Positions 56,776 to 64,000 of a stretch of DNA of 64,000 nucleotides are shown here, piece by piece. The notes under the pieces were generated by a model. The model did no database searches and was not told the DNA's origin. It saw only the letters and a list, made by a program, of their open reading frames with translations. The position numbers and the translations under genes are program-made. Position 1 is the stretch's first letter. Each line of letters opens with the position of its first letter. Source of the stretch: Solobacterium sp. (GTDB lineage Bacteria; Bacillota_I; Bacilli_A; Erysipelotrichales; Erysipelotrichaceae); NCBI GenBank assembly GCA_017510405.1, contig JAFWNG010000029.1:1-64000 (forward strand), in the 5' to 3' direction.

Positions 56776-57540
56776 ATGTGGAACGATCTGAATACAGGTT
56801 CCTACGGCGGAATGATCGCGGAAACGATCGACATTCCGAACGGAGATACACCTGTCCGTGCGTATTATTCCCGTCCGATCAAAGGCGGCTGTTTCCCTTC
56901 CATCGTACTGATTCCCCACATGCCCGGCTGGGACGAATGGTGCCGTGAGACATCCAGACGCTTTACGGAACATGGTTATGCGGTTCTCTGTCCGGATATT
57001 TACCGCGCCTTCGGCGACGGTACGCCGTCCGAAGTGGCGCAGCGGGCAAGAGAAGCCGGCGGTGTGCATGACGACAGCGTCATGAACGATACCCGGGGCT
57101 GTCTGAATTTCCTGAAAGTACAGGAGACCGGCAACCGGAAAGTCGGCGTCATCGGCATGTGTTCCGGCGGCAGACACGCCTTCCTCGCGGCATGCACCGT
57201 AGATGGATTTGATGCGGCAGTCGACTGCTGGGGCGGCGGCGTCATCATGAAGGAAGAACAGCTCTCACCGGCACGTCCGCGTTCACCGCTGGATTACACA
57301 GAACATCTCGACATCCCTCTGCTCGGCATTTTCGGAAACGAAGACAGACATCCTTCCCCCGAAGAAGTGGACCGTCTCGAAGAAGAACTGAAGAAGTACG
57401 GAAAAGACTACACATTCTACCGCTACGACGGCGCCGGCCACGGCATCTGGTATTACGATAAGCCGATGTACCGTCAGGAAGCCGCCATGGATTCCTTCAA
57501 CAAGGTACTCGATTTCTTTGATACACATCTGAAAGAATAG
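56776..57540 (+). CDS. Dienelactone hydrolase family protein
   Basis: 254 aa alpha/beta hydrolase. The nucleophile is Cys in VIGMCSGGRHAF (G-x-C-x-G), with Asp in GNEDRHPSPEE and His in YDGAGHGIWY. No signal peptide. GGAGG precedes ATG 56776. DLH family members act on lactones or esters; substrate unknown. A maturase gene follows after 32 nt. Confidence 0.88.
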   Translation: MWNDLNTGSYGGMIAETIDIPNGDTPVRAYYSRPIKGGCFPSIVLIPHMPGWDEWCRETSRRFTEHGYAVLCPDIYRAFGDGTPSEVAQRAREAGGVHDDSVMNDTRGCLNFLKVQETGNRKVGVIGMCSGGRHAFLAACTVDGFDAAVDCWGGGVIMKEEQLSPARPRSPLDYTEHLDIPLLGIFGNEDRHPSPEEVDRLEEELKKYGKDYTFYRYDGAGHGIWYYDKPMYRQEAAMDSFNKVLDFFDTHLKE

Positions 57541-57542
57541 GA

Positions 57543-57566
57543 GACAGACCGCACCCGCGGTCTTTT
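57543..57566 (+). terminator. Weak terminator between the DLH and radical SAM genes
   Basis: AGACCGC / GCGGTCT stem, loop ACCC, TTTT. Only 7 nt before the next ATG, so it may also regulate the downstream gene. Confidence 0.55.
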
Positions 57567-57572
57567 GCAATC

Positions 57573-58718
57573 ATGAAACAATTTGTGATCATGGCGAAAC
57601 CGGTCGGTTCCTACTGCAATATGAGCTGTTCCTACTGCTATTACCTGCATGCGGAAAATCTGCAGGATCTTTCCCGCATGACAATGACGGAGGAAACGCT
57701 GGAACAGCTCATACAATGTTATTGTGAGACCTGCGGCAGCGATGTTCTTTCGATCACGTGGCACGGCGGCGAGCCGGCGCTTGCCGGACTGGATTTCTAC
57801 CGGAAAGCCGTGTCCCTGGAAAAGAAATACCTGCCGGCCGGAAAAACATTCTGGAACAGCCTGCAGACAAACGGACTTCTGATCGACGACGCCTGGTGCG
57901 CTTTCCTGAAGGAGAATCATTTCGACGTCGGCGTCAGTATCGACGGCACCCGCTTCGTCCACGATACCTACCGGAATGACCGCGGCGGCGAAGATACCTA
58001 CCGGCGCGCGCTGTCTGCCGTCGAGCGTCTGAAAAAGCACGGCATACGGCCTGACCTGCTGTGCACGGTCACCCGGGAAACAGCGGAAAACGCCAAAAGC
58101 GTCTACCGTGCTCTCAGCGCCCTGGATACCGGATGGATCCAGTTCATTCCCATCGTCCGCCGTGACAGCAGCGGAAACGTCACCGAAGACTCCGTGACGC
58201 CGTCTCTCTACGGAAAATTTCTGAAGACTGTCTTCCGGGAATGGTTCTTCCACGATCTCGGACGGATCAATATCCAGCTGTTTGCGGAAACCGCGCTGAC
58301 TCTTTCCGGAAAGCCTTCCAACGTCTGCTGGATGCAGAAAACATGCGGAAACGTGATCGTCTGTGAACAGGACGGCAGTCTGTATGCCTGCGATCATTTT
58401 GTCCGGCAGTCGCACCGGATCGGCTCGCTGGCGGAAGGAATGGAAACAGCGGTCACCTCCCCGTTCCAGACGGAGTTCGGTCTGGCAAAAGAAAAGACAC
58501 TGTCCCGTCAGTGCCGGTCGTGTCCGTATCTTGAACTGTGTCACGGCTGCTGTCCGAAGGACCGCTTCCGGATCAATGCGGACGGTGAGCCGGTCTATTA
58601 TCTCTGTGACGGTCTTCTGGATTTCTACGATTACGCCGTCCCGCTGCTGAAGAAAGCAATGGCATACAGCAGCGGCGGAAAGACTCCCGCAGAGATCATG
58701 AAGCTTCTGAAAGACTGA
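57573..58718 (+). CDS. Radical SAM/SPASM anaerobic sulfatase maturase-like enzyme
   Basis: 381 aa. CNMSCSYCYY is the CxxxCxxC radical SAM cluster; the SPASM region has CWMQKTCGN...CEQDGSLYACDHF and CRSCPYLELCHGCCPKD for two auxiliary clusters. The family oxidises Cys/Ser to formylglycine in sulfatases; no sulfatase is in the window, so a peptide target is also possible. The ATG has no SD and follows a hairpin. Confidence 0.9.
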   Translation: MKQFVIMAKPVGSYCNMSCSYCYYLHAENLQDLSRMTMTEETLEQLIQCYCETCGSDVLSITWHGGEPALAGLDFYRKAVSLEKKYLPAGKTFWNSLQTNGLLIDDAWCAFLKENHFDVGVSIDGTRFVHDTYRNDRGGEDTYRRALSAVERLKKHGIRPDLLCTVTRETAENAKSVYRALSALDTGWIQFIPIVRRDSSGNVTEDSVTPSLYGKFLKTVFREWFFHDLGRINIQLFAETALTLSGKPSNVCWMQKTCGNVIVCEQDGSLYACDHFVRQSHRIGSLAEGMETAVTSPFQTEFGLAKEKTLSRQCRSCPYLELCHGCCPKDRFRINADGEPVYYLCDGLLDFYDYAVPLLKKAMAYSSGGKTPAEIMKLLKD

Positions 58719-58836
58719 GAGCGATGCCGATACAGGCACCGTTCTTTTTTTCGTCCTCTTTCCACATGCCGGCGGGACAGCTTCGGGACAGAAGATCCGA
58801 CAGAACCGTGTATCCTGTAGTCACGGAGGTATTCTC

Positions 58837-59040
58837 ATGGACCGTATTCCTGTTGCCTGCCCTGACTTTCTGGATCATATGGACCGCTGGCTTTCCTGCG
58901 TCCGGGAAGGAAATGAGGTATCACTGCTGATCGACGGAAAAGAAGCAGCCGTTCTCACTGCACCGGATCTCCCTTTCACATTCCTTACGGATTCCCTGGT
59001 CGGGATCCTGAAACAGGAGGAAGACTCGTGCGGATTCTGA
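58837..59040 (+). CDS. Antitoxin-like protein (Phd/prevent-host-death type)
   Basis: 67 aa. MDRWLSCVREGNEVSLLIDGKEAAVLTAP reads like the N-terminal Phd/YefM fold (REGNEV..L..G...A.L). It lacks the usual long DNA-binding N terminus, so it is short. GGAGG before ATG. Overlaps the next gene by 13 nt, the usual toxin-antitoxin layout. Confidence 0.65.
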   Translation: MDRIPVACPDFLDHMDRWLSCVREGNEVSLLIDGKEAAVLTAPDLPFTFLTDSLVGILKQEEDSCGF

Positions 59041-59453
59041 TCGGCGAAGACATCCTGCGGAATGTGCTTTTCCAAAAAGAACCGGAGTGGCAGAACAGCG
59101 CGCGCATCTGGAAACTGTGTGAGACCGGTCAGATCTGCGGCTATGTATCCGCACTGACTCTATACAATATCTGTGTTCTTCTTCGGACGCACATGCCGCC
59201 GAAGCGCTGTGAAGCCGTCCTGAACGATCTGCGGCTGATCTTCCATCCGGCCGACCTGACGGACATGGATCTTTTCCGGGCTGCCGCCGTGCACGATATT
59301 GAGTATCGTTCCGCGCTGGAAGAAGCAGCTGCCGTGCGTATCCTTGCGGATCATCTGATCACTGGCGAACCGTATCGGTCTCATAACACACTTGTTTCCG
59401 CAATGACGCCGGAAGCGTTTCTTTCTTTCCTGCAGGTCTCTCATGACGGCTGA
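59028..59453 (+). CDS. PIN-domain protein with degenerate catalytic residues
   Basis: 141 aa, GTG start behind AGGAGG. Overall pattern of VapC-type PIN RNases (SARIWKLCETGQICGYVSAL, ARVGADYIIT-like VRILADHLIT). However, the four acidic positions look lost: DTN becomes GED, the second D is N (LYNI), FEDAL becomes YRSAL and IKDF becomes PYRSH. So it is likely inactive as an RNase, or acts by binding. Confidence 0.7.
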   Translation: MRILIGEDILRNVLFQKEPEWQNSARIWKLCETGQICGYVSALTLYNICVLLRTHMPPKRCEAVLNDLRLIFHPADLTDMDLFRAAAVHDIEYRSALEEAAAVRILADHLITGEPYRSHNTLVSAMTPEAFLSFLQVSHDG

Positions 59454-59465
59454 CTGTGTGCGGAT

Positions 59466-59516
59466 CAAAAAAACTGCATCGCTGTAATGTTTTCATTACG
59501 TCGATGCAGTGATCTT
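59466..59516 (-). terminator. Terminator of the unknown gene at 59527
   Basis: Minus strand ACTGCATCG / CGATGCAGT stem with an AT-rich inner stem and T7. Confidence 0.8.
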
Positions 59517-59526
59517 CGCAATCTGC

Positions 59527-60216
59527 TCAGTTTCTGATCTTGCCGAGAATACACTCGGTCATCTCATCCAGAAGCCGGCTTTCCTGTTCCGGGATCGCAT
59601 AGGTATAGACAGCGCCGTAGCCGGCTGTGATCCGGCTGAGGACAAGCGTGCGCACGAAGCCTTCTTTTGTTTTCAGCTTCTTGCGGGCGATGTACAGAGT
59701 GCCGGTCTCGTTATCCCAGATATAGTCGGTGTCAAAGAAGCCTGGATATGTCCGGATGATCCGGATCTGCCGGACCGGATCGGTGCCGGGAATCAGCTTC
59801 ATTACCTGCCGGTATAAGGCAAATACTGCTTTTTCATCCGGTCTGAGATCAGCCGGATCCATCTGTTCGGCGGCGCAGTTCGCGCAGATCTTCCGCAGCG
59901 CGTACAGTTTCGACTGTTCCTCTGCTTTCTGCCAGATCGCGGAGTTCTGAATATCTTCCCGGTAGGACCGAAGCAGATCCAGCTTCTTTTCCAGCAGGAC
60001 ATCTTCATCTTCTTCGCCGGCGGATCGTTCGATCTTCCGCATTTCCATCCAGATACGGCGTCTGTTTTTCATCGTATCGAGTTCCGGAAGTCCCTTTCTC
60101 ATCGCGGCGGGAAAAGCCTTCAGGAAATACGCCTGGCAGTAGCTGTCCTGCAGGGATTCGATCGTGCCTGCCACTTCCTGAGTGACGGGATATATCATGA
60201 CGGAATTCTGTTTCAT
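59527..60216 (-). CDS. Hypothetical protein, unrecognised
   Basis: 229 aa soluble. Residues 40-130 are helical with many charged residues and a CANCAAEQMD segment. The C-terminal half is beta-like (DYIWDNETGTLYIARKK, RTLVLSRITAGYGAVYTYAIP). AGGAGG before ATG 60216. Downstream of a PP2C-like gene but separated by a terminator. Confidence 0.6.
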   Translation of the reverse strand: MKQNSVMIYPVTQEVAGTIESLQDSYCQAYFLKAFPAAMRKGLPELDTMKNRRRIWMEMRKIERSAGEEDEDVLLEKKLDLLRSYREDIQNSAIWQKAEEQSKLYALRKICANCAAEQMDPADLRPDEKAVFALYRQVMKLIPGTDPVRQIRIIRTYPGFFDTDYIWDNETGTLYIARKKLKTKEGFVRTLVLSRITAGYGAVYTYAIPEQESRLLDEMTECILGKIRN

Positions 60217-60290
60217 ACCGAAGCTCCTCCTGTTCTTACCACAATCATAGCGGATGAGCAGAATTCCTTCGCGGCGGGGGTATATACGAA

Positions 60291-60316
60291 AAACTCCTGC
60301 CGTTTTCAGCAGGAGG
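60291..60316 (-). terminator. Terminator of the PP2C-like gene
   Basis: Minus strand CTCCTGC / GCAGGAG stem, 8-nt loop, TTTTT. Confidence 0.85.
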
Positions 60317-60321
60317 AAGAG

Positions 60322-61170
60322 TTACTGTTCGTGATCCGGTACTGTAAAGGAAACATAGGTACGGTCATCAAAGCTGACAATGCCGGCAGAGATCCCTTTT
60401 GTGCCGCGCAGTCTGCCGATGCACATCGAATCTTCCCGGAGCGCATCCTGCAGATACGCTTCCGTCTCTTCAAAAGTATCCAGCAGTTTCGGATAGCCGT
60501 CCGACGACAGGATCACCGTGGTTCCCGGTTCAACATGGTGCACGACCACGTGATCGGCGCAGATCTCACCGCCGTTGATCACGTCATAGCCGAACGGAAC
60601 ATCCCTGTTGGCAAGCGCAGTATATTCTTTCAGATACGGCTCGATCTCCCGGCGCCCGTGTGCCGACAGTTCCCGGTCCTGCATTCCTGTGCGGTCCTTT
60701 TCGATCTGGATGAGGAATGCCCGCAATGCCGCAAACACCGCATCGCCTTCTTTTCTCTGACAGTATTCCTCCGGACCGATCCGGTACATGCAGTCGCCGA
60801 AGCTCCACACTTCACGGCGTTCCATGCTGTAGATCACAACGCTGCACTGCAGACGCTCCGCCGGCGGGAGATCATTAAGATCGATCCCGCAGCGCTCATA
60901 CTCTTTCCGGAAACGCATATTGATATAAGCGATGGCCTGCTCGGCCGTCAGGTGCGTGTCCATGGAAGATACCGCGTCTGCCGCAAGCAGTGCCGCGCAG
61001 ATATCCCCTTTCATGCCGTTCCACAGTTTCTTACCTTTCGGTGTCGCTCCGTCAATCACAGCAATATAATTCCCGGTCCACACATACGTATCGCCGCATA
61101 TGTCAGATACTCCGTCCTTTGCAATGACTGATGCACAGTTACGCCTTACTATGTAAGTGTTATCGCTCAT
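60322..61170 (-). CDS. PP2C-type protein phosphatase-like protein
   Basis: 282 aa. AVIDGATPKG (metal Asp-Gly), RLQCSVVIYSMERREVWSFGDCMYRIG (motif 8-like Gly-Asp), VILSSDGYPKLLDTFEE (SSDG). These fit a PPM/PP2C Ser/Thr phosphatase with relaxed motifs. GGAGG before ATG 61170. Ser/Thr kinase partner not seen. Its position in an accessory cluster suggests a signalling or defence role (inference). Confidence 0.75.
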   Translation of the reverse strand: MSDNTYIVRRNCASVIAKDGVSDICGDTYVWTGNYIAVIDGATPKGKKLWNGMKGDICAALLAADAVSSMDTHLTAEQAIAYINMRFRKEYERCGIDLNDLPPAERLQCSVVIYSMERREVWSFGDCMYRIGPEEYCQRKEGDAVFAALRAFLIQIEKDRTGMQDRELSAHGRREIEPYLKEYTALANRDVPFGYDVINGGEICADHVVVHHVEPGTTVILSSDGYPKLLDTFEETEAYLQDALREDSMCIGRLRGTKGISAGIVSFDDRTYVSFTVPDHEQ

Positions 61171-61373
61171 TCTGCTTTCCTCCAGTTACAGCATCGCAGC
61201 CGACCGGCTGCCCTGAGTTATTCAACATTTTATCAGATTTGTACATATATAATAACCGAAATAGGAAATCATTAAATTTCTCTTCCCGCGGCGATCCTCC
61301 GCATTTTTGAACAGACCCTTGTATTTCTGTCTGTTCCTTAACACTTTTCTTATATTTATTCTTTGTTTTTTTC

Positions 61374-61388
61374 TGATACAATACGGCT
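61374..61388 (+). promoter_or_regulatory. Extended -10 abutting an HTH gene start
   Basis: TGATACAAT (61374-61382), then 6 nt and ATG 61389. No SD. Confidence 0.65.
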
Positions 61389-61754
61389 ATGAAAACAACA
61401 GTTGGCGAAAAAATAAGGTACGCACGCAAGGCTTCGAATGTGAATCGCAGCGCATTAGGCAGAAGCGTCGGAACGATTTATCAGAGGATCCGTGAATGGG
61501 AGGACGGGATCAATCATCCAAAATACGAGAATGTTAAGAAGATCGCAGATTCGCTGAAAGTCGATGTCCGTTACTTCATGGATCCGGAAGTTTCTCCGGA
61601 AGACTTTGATCTGTACAGACTCGAAAGCCAGGATTATGTCGATGTCCGCCTGAGCGAACGTGCCGCAGCATATGTACGCAGTATTGCCGAAAAGAAAAAG
61701 TCATCCGCGGCTCAGGTCGTGAATGACATCATAGAATCCATGATCCGGAAGTGA
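61389..61754 (+). CDS. XRE-type HTH regulator with a C-terminal ribbon-helix-helix-like segment
   Basis: 121 aa. The N-terminal HTH runs ~5-65 (VGEKIRYARKASNVNRSALG, TIYQRIREWEDGINHP). The C-terminal 40 residues read DYVDVRLSERAAAYVRSIAEK then AAQVVNDIIESMI, the beta-strand/helix/helix pattern of RHH antitoxins. Leaderless promoter. Likely a local autoregulator of the cluster. Confidence 0.7.
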   Translation: MKTTVGEKIRYARKASNVNRSALGRSVGTIYQRIREWEDGINHPKYENVKKIADSLKVDVRYFMDPEVSPEDFDLYRLESQDYVDVRLSERAAAYVRSIAEKKKSSAAQVVNDIIESMIRK

Positions 61755-61763
61755 GCATACAGC

Positions 61764-62096
61764 TCACTTTTTCAGTATATCCCGTATCCTGTTCAGAATG
61801 TGCTCCTGTTCCTCTGGATCGTCCTCCGGAAACAGATCCAGGATCCGTTTGCCGTCACCTGAGACGATGCGCCGCAGAAGCGGTTCGCCTTCCCCTACAA
61901 TATCCGTATCTTCATCCCACAGACCGACAAACAGATCGATGTGAGAACTCCACATGACCGCGGTGCGCAGGATCCGCGGTTCCTTCAGTCCGTCTTCCGG
62001 AATTGCCAGCACGGTGATTCCTTCTTTTTTCAGTTCTTCACTGATCTGTTTTGCTGTGAGCCATCTGGACACTGTTCCGATCATTACGACTGCCAT
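61764..62096 (-). CDS. Hypothetical 110-aa Rossmann-like protein
   Basis: Strand-helix-strand pattern (AVVMIGTVSRWLTAKQISEEL, GITVLAIPEDG, IDLFVGLWDE) and an acidic C terminus. No family recognised; a small SLOG/TIR-like nucleotide fold is possible. GGGAGG precedes ATG 62096. Divergent from the tubulin-TIR gene across 123 nt. Confidence 0.6.
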   Translation of the reverse strand: MAVVMIGTVSRWLTAKQISEELKKEGITVLAIPEDGLKEPRILRTAVMWSSHIDLFVGLWDEDTDIVGEGEPLLRRIVSGDGKRILDLFPEDDPEEQEHILNRIRDILKK

Positions 62097-62219
62097 ATCT
62101 TACGCCTCCCTCTCTTTTTTAGCATACTTTCTCAGGCGGCGGACAGGCAGAGGTGATTTCTGTTCCCCTTTCCAGTGAGAAAAAGCTGTGTGCTATCATT
62201 TTGTAAACGGAGGTCTCTC

Positions 62220-63257
62220 ATGAAAGAATGGATGATCGGACTCGGCGGCATCGGCTGTCTCACGCTGTCCCGATACGAAGAAAAATACAATTCACCGGAA
62301 ACAGAATACATATATATGGACGCGGATCCCGCATCTCTGCAGGGACGCAGCGAAGAAGACATCTGTCTTCTCTCCGATGAGGTCATGCCCTGCGGCACCG
62401 GCGCGTATCCGGAGATCGGCGCAGCCGCAGTGCTTCGGCCGGAAAGCACCCTGCGTTCGGGCATGCTTGCGGCTCTGCGCAAAAGCCTTTCGGATGATCC
62501 GCAAATAAAAATCGCATTCATCACGACATCGTTCGGCGGCTTCGGGTCCGGCACTGTTCTGCATCTTGCCGCGGCGGCGCTTGGTCAGCTGACTGCGGAA
62601 TTCCCCGATGCGGATATCTATATCCGCATCCTTGCGGTAAGCGAGGAATACTTTCCGGAGCTTGGATGGCCGTTTGAGCACAGTACGTATGCCGCAAATA
62701 CAAAAGCTCTCAAAGCCGCGTATCACCGCATGCTGGATCAGAAACTTCTGGATACGGAACACGTCTCTTTCTTCCTGTTCAGCGATCTCGCCTATGCGGA
62801 ACATGAAGAAGAACTGCTGAGACTGCCCGACAGTAAACTGCGAAAGATCGCGGAGATCCTGACGGATCCGTATGCAGAGCCCCGTCCGGCAGAAATCCTG
62901 AAGCCGTATAAAGGGGATCAGCCGTATATCTTCATCAGCTACGCGCACAAAGACAGAAACAGTGTCATCCCGGTGATCCGAAGCATGACAGAAGACGGAT
63001 ACCGGGTATGGTACGATGAAGGCATCGATCCCGGGACCGAGTGGGACGAAAACATTGCGTCACATGTAAAAAACTGCCGCATGTTCATCGCCATGATGTC
63101 CGACAATTATCTCGCTTCGACCAACTGCCGCGATGAGCTGAACTATGCGCGCGACCTGGAAAAAGACCGCGTACTGGTCTATCTGTCCGATGTACAGCTC
63201 GAAGGCGGCATGCGCATGCGTCTGTCGCGCCTGCAGAACATCCACAAATATACTTAG
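62220..63257 (+). CDS. FtsZ/tubulin-like GTPase fused to a TIR domain
   Basis: 345 aa to the first stop. Residues 1-~230 follow the FtsZ/tubulin_2 order: MIGLGGIGC (T1), IYMDADPAS (T2), CGTGAYPEIG (T3-like ANP loop), TTSFGGFGSGTV (T4 GGGTGSG equivalent), YAANTKAL (T6 Asn). Residues ~250-345 are a TIR: YIFISYAHKD, GYRVWYDEGIDPG, MSDNYLASTNCRDELNYA with the likely catalytic Glu. GGAGG and extended -10 TGCTATCAT precede ATG 62220. The TIR is cut short by an in-frame TAG. Confidence 0.85.
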   Translation: MKEWMIGLGGIGCLTLSRYEEKYNSPETEYIYMDADPASLQGRSEEDICLLSDEVMPCGTGAYPEIGAAAVLRPESTLRSGMLAALRKSLSDDPQIKIAFITTSFGGFGSGTVLHLAAAALGQLTAEFPDADIYIRILAVSEEYFPELGWPFEHSTYAANTKALKAAYHRMLDQKLLDTEHVSFFLFSDLAYAEHEEELLRLPDSKLRKIAEILTDPYAEPRPAEILKPYKGDQPYIFISYAHKDRNSVIPVIRSMTEDGYRVWYDEGIDPGTEWDENIASHVKNCRMFIAMMSDNYLASTNCRDELNYARDLEKDRVLVYLSDVQLEGGMRMRLSRLQNIHKYT

Positions 63258-63323
63258 AGAGACGAAAACGATTTCTTTGTCAAACTGTACGAGACGAAGA
63301 ACATCACCACATGCCGCAATTGA
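63255..63323 (+). other. In-frame continuation of the TIR gene after an amber codon
   Basis: After TAG (63255-63257) the same frame reads RDENDFFVKLYETKNITTC then R-N and TGA. This looks like the missing last helix of the TIR fold. Either a nonsense mutation or readthrough. Confidence 0.7.
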
Positions 63324-63325
63324 AA

Positions 63326-63350
63326 AACAGTCCGTCCGGACTGTTTTTTA
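63326..63350. terminator. Terminator after the TIR gene (may serve both strands)
   Basis: AACAGTCC / GGACTGTT stem, loop GTCC, T-run; it faces the stop of the ROK gene. Confidence 0.85.
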
Positions 63351-63351
63351 T

Positions 63352-64000
63352 TTACTTCTGTTCTTTATGACTCAGATACTGGGAACACGCAACGAGTCCG
63401 CCGATGAACATGTACTCAAGGACATCATCGGTCTTGACCAGTTCGGGAATGTATTCCTCCTGGATCACTTCCGCGATCTTGCGGCGCAGTTCCACGGTAT
63501 TTGCGACCATGCCGCAGTAGATGACGATCCGCTGGGGATCCAGAGAACTGATGATGGAGATCAGATACTTACTGACGAGTTCCAGAACGCCTTCCGGTGT
63601 GCGGGCAAGATTTGCCGGATCATCGCTGTAGGCAAGCACCTTATTCACATACTGCATCTCGCCGGCAAGAGAATGACTGCCGACGATCAGCTGACCGTTG
63701 ACAACGTTGCCGACACCCGCGGTTCTTGCGGCGCGCGGATGGAAATAGAACGACAGACTTCTTACTTCCTTCTGCATGCTGTAATAGCCGAGCGCCATGG
63801 CGTTGGCATCATTCTGGAACAGGAACGGGACGCCGTACCGTGCTTCAAAGCGCTTCTTGACATCGACGTTCCAGATGTTGGAGGAACGGAATGTCAGGTG
63901 GCCGTCATAGATGACGCCGGGTGTATTCACGCAGATCAGATGCAGATCCGGCATGCGCTTGACGACGATATCCAGCATATCTTCCAGGTCGCGCAGGACA
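63352..64000 (-). CDS. ROK-family protein, 5' end outside the window
   Basis: C-terminal ~215 residues of a ROK sugar kinase or NagC/XylR-type repressor. VNTPGVIYDGHL and the sugar-binding FQNDANAMALGYY (Asn-Asp) are clear, then GSHSLAGEMQYV in place of the GEIGH motif. The zinc motif CxCGxxGC is absent, which points to a regulator or atypical kinase. The frame stays open to base 64000. Confidence 0.8.
   Translation of the reverse strand, partial: VLRDLEDMLDIVVKRMPDLHLICVNTPGVIYDGHLTFRSSNIWNVDVKKRFEARYGVPFLFQNDANAMALGYYSMQKEVRSLSFYFHPRAARTAGVGNVVNGQLIVGSHSLAGEMQYVNKVLAYSDDPANLARTPEGVLELVSKYLISIISSLDPQRIVIYCGMVANTVELRRKIAEVIQEEYIPELVKTDDVLEYMFIGGLVACSQYLSHKEQK

Noticed and set aside
54034-57177. 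1047-aa version of the surface protein
   Set aside because: The first ~190 residues before the signal peptide at 56607 have no SD and overlap the divergent gene's promoter.
63255-63257. UAG as pyrrolysine or a reassigned codon
   Set aside because: TAG ends other real genes here (e.g. guaA), so the codon is a normal stop; mutation or low-level readthrough is simpler.

Overview
This is a 64 kb stretch of chromosome from a Gram-positive (Firmicutes-type) bacterium of mid GC content, possibly Erysipelotrichia-like (inference only). Evidence for this: strong GGAGG ribosome binding sites, a T-box leader on the his operon, short-form HisG with HisZ, glycine decarboxylase split into GcvPA and GcvPB, a CcdA-TlpA redox fusion, and a Gx-transporter/NusG-II pair. 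Extended -10 (TGnTATAAT) promoters are frequent. Several genes have the -10 box only 6-8 nt before the ATG and no Shine-Dalgarno, which suggests leaderless mRNAs.

Layout. 0-0.6 kb: tail of an XRE regulator beside the 3' end of guaA, a known island integration site. 0.6-7.5 kb (minus): pyrG-guaA, the CcdA-TlpA protein, uppP and malQ. 7.7-11.3 kb (plus): ppiB, then an XRE/ImmA/Y-family polymerase/YolD-like module with a palindromic operator. 11.3-18.5 kb (minus): gcvT-gcvH-gcvPA-gcvPB-lplA-lpdA plus an ATPase, i.e. the glycine cleavage system with its lipoylation and E3 enzymes. 18.8-20 kb: a CapA-type protein. 20-21.8 kb: an IS3-type remnant and a minus-strand tRNA array interrupted by a small 44-codon transcription unit. 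21.9-27.3 kb: mutY, a GmrSD/DUF262-type protein, udp and a two-gene chromate transporter. 27.4-29.6 kb: more tRNAs around a frameshifted 6-phospho-beta-glucosidase. 29.8-38.3 kb: rarA, Gx transporter/NusG-II/MATE, the aroC-aroK-aroA operon, a phosphodiesterase and an H1-like protein. 38.4-46.3 kb: nnr, LysR with a second chromate transporter pair, a GltD-like oxidoreductase, an orphan FakA-type domain and a DUF5605-type glycosidase. 46.3-54 kb: the ten-gene hisZGDCBHAFIE operon under a His T-box. 54-58.7 kb: a large surface protein, a dienelactone hydrolase-like protein and a radical SAM maturase. 58.8-63.3 kb: an accessory cluster (antitoxin plus degenerate PIN protein, PP2C-like phosphatase, HTH-RHH regulator, and an FtsZ/tubulin-like GTPase fused to a TIR domain). 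63.4 kb to the end: a partial ROK protein.

Most notable: (1) the tubulin-like/TIR fusion, whose TIR domain is cut by an in-frame amber codon with 21 plausible TIR-end codons after it; (2) four tRNA genes (Ala, Val, Cys, Leu) with C instead of the near-universal U33; (3) the recurrent leaderless promoter architecture; (4) a self-contained small-ORF unit with a palindromic operator inside the tRNA region; (5) the XRE-ImmA-controlled mutagenic polymerase module.
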